Assembly: GCA_025450555.1 (NCBI GenBank)
Contig: JANWHF010000007.1
Span: 1 to 26,609 of the forward strand
Length of the DNA: 26,609 nt
DNA from: Tepidisphaeraceae bacterium
GTDB taxonomy: Bacteria; Planctomycetota; Phycisphaerae; Tepidisphaerales; Tepidisphaeraceae
Direction of reading: 5' to 3'
The notes beneath the pieces are model-generated. The model saw only the letters and a program-made list of their open reading frames with translations, searched no databases and had not been told where the DNA came from. Within the stretch, counting starts at the first letter, position 1. Each line of letters opens with the position of its first letter. Below are positions 23,272-26,609 of the stretch, in pieces. The translations under genes and the position numbers were made by a program.

Positions 23272-24695
23272 CCCCCAGGCTTTCGCGTCGTACGGTTCTT
23301 CGTGGCATGGGCGTGATGATGGCCCTTCCGCTGCTCGATGCGATGGACATCCCCACGCCGCGCGCCGCCGGAGCGATCGAAGCCGCGGTCGGGGTCAAGC
23401 CGGCCTTCCCGGTCCGCATGGCCGTGCTCTACATGCCCAATGGCGTGAATCCCAATGCATGGGCCCCCAAATCCACCGGCAAGCTTGATGAACTTTCGCC
23501 CGCGCTCGCGCCGCTGGAAAAAGTGAAGGATCAGCTTCTGGTGTTGGCTGAGCTGATGAACCAGGGCTCGCTCGGCGGCGATGGTCATTACGTCAAAACC
23601 TCCGGCTATCTCACGGGCACCACCATCACCAAGACCACCGGCGCGAACCTGCGCAGCGGCGGCGTTTCGATGGACCAGTTGGCCGCTCAGCGCATCGGCC
23701 GCGAAACCGCGATGCCGTCGCTCGAGCTGGGCATCGATCCGGTAACCACCGGCGTCGATACCAACGTCGGCTACACCCGCGTCTACGGCTCCCACATCGC
23801 CTGGAGCACGCCAACGACTCCGGTCGCCAAGGAAATCAGTCCGCGCCAGGCTTTCAACCGCGTCTTCCGCCCCGACACCGCCGGTGGCAAGGACGATCGT
23901 AGCATCCTCGATCTGGTCGCGGATGATGCCAAGAACCTGCGCAACAAAGTCGGCACCGCCGATCAGCAGAAGCTCGACAATTACTTTGAATCGGTCCGGG
24001 CCCTCGAGAAGCGCATCGATTTCGATGCGGAGCGGCGCGCCGATCAGAACCACGTTTCCAAGCAGCAGCTCGAAGCGATCGAGTCGATGGACAAGCGCAT
24101 CCAGACCTGGGAGCGGATCCCGGAACATATGCAGCACCGGCGCCTCTCGCGCGGCGGCGACATCACCGAGCATGTCCGCATCATGCTGGACCTGATGGTC
24201 CTCTCCTTCTGGACCGATGCCACGCGCGTCAGCACCTTCATGTTCGGCAACGCCGTCAGCGGGCGGAATTTCTCGTTCCTCGATGGAGTGCATGGCGGCC
24301 ATCACCAGATTTCGCATCACAAGAACGATCCCGAACAGCTTCGCCAGTACCTGCTGATCAATCAGTGGCACGCGGCGCAATATGCCTACATGCTGGAGAA
24401 GATGCAGTCGATTCAGGAAGGCGATGGAACGCTGCTGGATCATTCCATGGTGATCTTCGGGGCCGGCATGCGCGATGGAAACAGCCACAATCCCCACAAT
24501 CTGCCGCTGGTTCTTGCAGGCCGCGCGGGCGGCTCGATTTCTCCCGGGCGATACGTGGAATACAAAAAGCAGACGCCGCTGTGCAATCTCTACGTCTCCC
24601 TGCTCAAGCGCATCGGCGCCCCCGTCTCCCACTTTGGCGACAGCACCGAGCCGCTGGCCGGCCTGGACGATGCGCAGTTTGCATCGCAATCGTAG
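23268..24695 (+). CDS. DUF1552 family protein with Tat-like signal
   Basis: This 475-aa protein starts with a twin-arginine signal (SRRTVLRGMGVMMALPLLDA, residues 6-25). The body matches DUF1552: MAVLYMPNGVNPNAW, LAPLEKVKDQLLVLAEL, GGDGHYVKTSGYLTG, SMDQLAAQRIG, ARALEKRIDFD-like helices, TRVSTFMFGNAVSGRNFSFL, and LLDHSMVIFGAGMRDGNSHN. The family is distantly related in layout to DUF1501 and sulfatase/alkaline phosphatase-like folds, but no activity is proven. It is coupled to the DUF1592 gene by a four-base overlap. A Tat signal suggests the protein is folded, perhaps with a cofactor, before export to the periplasm, where it may work with the DUF1592 cytochrome-like partner. Confidence 0.93.
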   Translation: MTPRLSRRTVLRGMGVMMALPLLDAMDIPTPRAAGAIEAAVGVKPAFPVRMAVLYMPNGVNPNAWAPKSTGKLDELSPALAPLEKVKDQLLVLAELMNQGSLGGDGHYVKTSGYLTGTTITKTTGANLRSGGVSMDQLAAQRIGRETAMPSLELGIDPVTTGVDTNVGYTRVYGSHIAWSTPTTPVAKEISPRQAFNRVFRPDTAGGKDDRSILDLVADDAKNLRNKVGTADQQKLDNYFESVRALEKRIDFDAERRADQNHVSKQQLEAIESMDKRIQTWERIPEHMQHRRLSRGGDITEHVRIMLDLMVLSFWTDATRVSTFMFGNAVSGRNFSFLDGVHGGHHQISHHKNDPEQLRQYLLINQWHAAQYAYMLEKMQSIQEGDGTLLDHSMVIFGAGMRDGNSHNPHNLPLVLAGRAGGSISPGRYVEYKKQTPLCNLYVSLLKRIGAPVSHFGDSTEPLAGLDDAQFASQS

Positions 24696-24729
24696 TAAGC
24701 CCCTATTTCGCTTTCCGCGCAGGTACTTT

Positions 24730-24943
24730 CCCTCTCCCGGTACTCCGGGGGAGGGTCAGGGTGGGGGTCTTCTCAGATTTCAATGAAGCTCGCCCCTCGC
24801 CGCGATGCAATCGCATATCCAAGCTCGTAGCACAGCCTTCCAGGCTGTGATTCTAAAGCCACAGGCTGGAAGCCTGTGCTACGTATTCCTTTCGCCCCCT
24901 CCCCAGCCCTCCCCCGGGAGTACCGTGGAGTACCGGGAGAGGG
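24730..24943. repeat. Inverted repeat D enclosing another palindrome
   Basis: The left arm (24730-24767) begins CCCTCTCCCGGTACTCC and ends in GGGTGGGGG. The right arm (24895-24943) is its reverse complement, except for a short duplication of the CGGTACTCC part and scattered changes. The arms enclose about 127 bases, including palindrome B copy 2. Position, just after the DUF1552 stop and before the convergent aminotransferase gene, and the repeat-within-repeat form suggest successive insertion of small mobile elements. Nothing protein-coding is seen in 24696-24967. Confidence 0.82.
24826..24883. repeat. Palindromic repeat family B, copy 2 (inside repeat D)
   Basis: CGTAGCACAGCCTTCCAGGC (from 24826) and the arm ending GAAGCCTGTGCTACG (at 24883) pair with two compensating-looking differences. 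Each arm is also self-complementary. It matches the element at the 3' end of selA, with the arms in the opposite order. Confidence 0.88.
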
Positions 24944-24967
24944 AGTAGAGCGCATTGGGCGATTTTG

Positions 24968-26068
24968 TTACTTCACCGCCTCCAGCAGTACCTCGGCCAC
25001 CCTTCTGACCTGTGCCTCTTCAAGCTCCGGATAGATCGGCAGCGCAAGCACTTCTCGGCACGCCCTCTCCGTTTCCGGCAGCGCGCCTTCCGGCACGTTC
25101 AGATACGCGAAGCATTCCTGCCGATGCAGCGGAATGGGGTAATACACCGCCGCCCCGATCCCCTGGTCGGCCAGCAGCGCGCGAACGTGATCGCGATTGG
25201 GCACGCGCACGACGTATTGGTTGTAAATACTCCAATTGTCATTTTCGATTCGCGGCGTAATCACCTTGCTGCCGGCCAGAAGCTTGTCATACAGGGCCGC
25301 ATTGCGCCGCCGGGCCTCGTGCCAGTCGTTGAGATACTTCAGCTTCACTTCCAGCACGGCCGCCTGGATCGCCGCCAGGCGGAACATGCCGCCGATGTAT
25401 TGATGGTGATATTGATGGCCCGAGCCATGCACGCGCAGCAGCCGGCAGCGCTCCGCGAAGGCTTCATCATTCGTGCAGATCGCCCCGGCATCGCCGAACG
25501 CGCCAAGGTTCTTGGTCGGATAGAAACTCAAACATCCCGCGAAACCCAGCGAGCAGGCGACATGTCCCTTGTGCTTGGCGCCGACCGCCTGGGCCGCATC
25601 TTCCAGGACTTTCAGGTTGTGCGCCGCCGCGATCTGGTTGATCCGCGTCATGTCGGCACATTGACCAAACAGATGCACCGGCAGCAGCGCCTTGGTCCTC
25701 GGCGTGATCTTCGCCTCGATCTTTTCCGGATCGATGTTGAACGTCGCCGGGTTGATATCGACAAACACCGGCGTCGCCCTGAGCCGGGCAATGCAGCCGG
25801 CGGTGGCAAAGAAAGTGAAGGACGGGCAAATCACCTCGTCGCCCGGCCCCACTTCCATCGCCATCAGCGAGCAAAGCAGCGCATCGGTCCCGCTGCTGAC
25901 GCCGATTGCCGCCCGGGTCTGGCAATACTCCGCCAGCTTCTTTTCAAATCGCTCGACGTACGGCCCCAGAATCAGGGCCTGCGAATCGCAGACTTCGTCG
26001 ATCGCCCGCCGAATCTCGTTACGAATCGGCAGGTACTGAGCCGTCAAATCCAGCAGCTTTACATCCAT
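24968..26068 (-). CDS. DegT/DnrJ/EryC1/StrS-family sugar aminotransferase
   Basis: This 366-aa protein is a PLP-dependent fold type I enzyme that transfers an amino group to a keto sugar nucleotide. The visible family marks are LGPYVERFEKKLAEY, GVSSGTDALLCSL, GDEVICPSFTFFATAG, PVHLFGQCADM, LEDAAQAVGA, the PLP lysine in SFYPTKNLGAFGDAG (Lys186), and RLAAIQAAVLEVKLKYL. The sequence is closest in feel to WbpE/WlbC-type enzymes that make 3-amino sugars for surface polysaccharides, but that level of detail is inference. The start ATG at 26068 has only a weak AGGAT upstream. No other sugar-nucleotide gene is adjacent in the window. Confidence 0.94.
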   Translation of the reverse strand: MDVKLLDLTAQYLPIRNEIRRAIDEVCDSQALILGPYVERFEKKLAEYCQTRAAIGVSSGTDALLCSLMAMEVGPGDEVICPSFTFFATAGCIARLRATPVFVDINPATFNIDPEKIEAKITPRTKALLPVHLFGQCADMTRINQIAAAHNLKVLEDAAQAVGAKHKGHVACSLGFAGCLSFYPTKNLGAFGDAGAICTNDEAFAERCRLLRVHGSGHQYHHQYIGGMFRLAAIQAAVLEVKLKYLNDWHEARRRNAALYDKLLAGSKVITPRIENDNWSIYNQYVVRVPNRDHVRALLADQGIGAAVYYPIPLHRQECFAYLNVPEGALPETERACREVLALPIYPELEEAQVRRVAEVLLEAVK

Positions 26069-26134
26069 AAGGGGGATGATCCTACGGAAAACGCAAACGC
26101 GGGCAAATACCCAGCGTCCTGCGCGGTAAATTCG

Positions 26135-26365
26135 TTAAACCAAATCCAGCAGAAACAAACCCAGGTCCTTCCGAATGACTTTGAACTCGACAGATGTCTC
26201 ATCTTGAGTTTCATGCTTCCATTGAACGATCGGAAATTCTCCAGCCGCGTCAGGAGAACGAGTATCGAAGCAGAATTCATCACCGCTCAATTCTGCACTG
26301 ACTGGTCTCACCTTTCCCGCATTTCGCTTCGCCGATATATCAAGCTCGGTCCATCTGTGCATCAT
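26135..26365 (-). CDS. Possible SUKH (SMI1/KNR4)-like C-terminal fragment
   Basis: This short frame of about 76 aa ends with SGDEFCFDTRSPDAAGEF, then PIVQWKHETQDE and LGLFLLDLV. That pattern (GDxxCxDt....GexPVvxWdHE ... FLxdL) resembles the C-terminal half of SMI1/KNR4 (SUKH) proteins, which are usually 130-180 aa and often serve as toxin immunity proteins. The N-terminal half is missing. Base composition is more AT-rich than the neighbours, and no ribosome site is evident. The frame can be extended to an ATG at 26416, overlapping the 65-aa gene. It may be a degraded remnant; the family assignment is tentative. Confidence 0.4.
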   Translation of the reverse strand: MMHRWTELDISAKRNAGKVRPVSAELSGDEFCFDTRSPDAAGEFPIVQWKHETQDETSVEFKVIRKDLGLFLLDLV

Positions 26366-26387
26366 TTTGCATCGTTTTGCATCACTT
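26358..26387. repeat. Three 10-base direct repeats of TGCATC
   Basis: TGCATC occurs at 26358, 26368 and 26378, each followed by a T-rich four-base spacer, giving an exact 10-base period. It overlaps the stop codon of the 65-aa gene and lies at the likely start of the SUKH-like fragment. One-helical-turn spacing is what cooperative protein-binding sites look like, but a slipped-strand repeat is equally possible. Confidence 0.6.
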
Positions 26388-26579
26388 TTTCGAATTTTCG
26401 TCCGCTTCTGATGCATTGTTGCGGTAGTCCCACCCGACCTTCTGCGGGTCGTGGGTCACCTCCGCGAAACCCAGATCGACATACTTCTCCTCGGCTCTGG
26501 AATGACCGTCTGCCGATCTTCTCCGATCATCACTACCGCTGCTTGGCGCAACCATGGCTGCCTCTCTGTCATTCGACAT
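26382..26579 (-). CDS. 65-aa hydrophilic protein, unknown function
   Basis: GGAGG five bases before the ATG at 26579 gives a strong start (MSNDREAAMVAPSSGSDD). The first ~28 residues look disordered and charged. The rest is EEKYVDLGFAEVTHDPQKVG, then WDYRNNASEADENSKK. There is no signal peptide, membrane segment or known motif. The frame is also open upstream to the window edge with a GTG at 26594, but the ribosome site favours 26579. I do not recognise the family; the good ribosome site is the main reason for calling it. Confidence 0.6.
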   Translation of the reverse strand: MSNDREAAMVAPSSGSDDRRRSADGHSRAEEKYVDLGFAEVTHDPQKVGWDYRNNASEADENSKK

Positions 26580-26609
26580 CACATCCTCCGACACCGGCGC
26601 GGGCCTGTC

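Noticed and set aside
23208..24689. 493-codon minus-strand frame over the DUF1552 gene
   Set aside because: Antisense shadow caused by codon bias; DUF1552 motifs clearly identify the forward strand.

Overview
The window looks like chromosomal DNA from a Planctomycetota bacterium, probably close to the Phycisphaerae; this placement is inferred from gene families, not from a marker gene. Supporting signs are a DUF1592/cytochrome c protein followed by a DUF1552 protein, an exported RTX protein with an N-terminal LEPR-XLL-type motif, a secretin rich in Thr/Gln linkers, high-GC coding sequence with long antisense open frames, and several families of intergenic palindromic repeats. I found no rRNA, tRNA, CRISPR array, integrase or transposase.

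Layout. 1-2300: the N-terminus of a family 5-type uracil-DNA glycosylase cut by the window edge, an 80-aa protein with an ideal ribosome site, and a GT4 glycosyltransferase, all on the minus strand. 2300-7800: a DUF4139 protein with a signal peptide, a UVR-motif protein, a membrane-anchored protein, a basic/acidic histone-like protein and a second membrane-anchored protein. 7860-11094: a hicBA toxin-antitoxin pair directly downstream of a large lipoprotein that joins a YncE-like beta-propeller to a phosphoesterase domain. 11300-15900: a small RTX protein, then a very long secretin with about eight N-type periplasmic modules. 15900-19400: selA and selB, the selenocysteine decoding pair. 19500-21300: small exported or membrane proteins, including a DUF3309 microprotein shorter than 60 aa. 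21361-24695: the translationally coupled DUF1592-DUF1552 pair. 24968-26609: a DegT/DnrJ-family sugar aminotransferase, a possible SUKH-like fragment and a 65-aa protein.

The most striking non-coding content is repeats. Three copies of one long near-perfect palindrome lie at 262, 2059 and 5362. Two copies of a palindrome built from two smaller palindromes lie at 17313, where one supplies the C-terminus of SelA, and at 24826, where it sits inside a further inverted repeat. A single inverted repeat lies at 4151.

How the genes work together. SelA makes selenocysteinyl-tRNA and SelB delivers it to the ribosome, but selC, selD and a clear selenoprotein are not in view. HicA and HicB should form a toxin-antitoxin pair, possibly transcribed from a promoter that gives a leaderless hicB mRNA. 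The RTX protein and secretin are neighbours and could be cargo and outer-membrane channel, which is inference only. The DUF1592 and DUF1552 products are probably both exported and used together.
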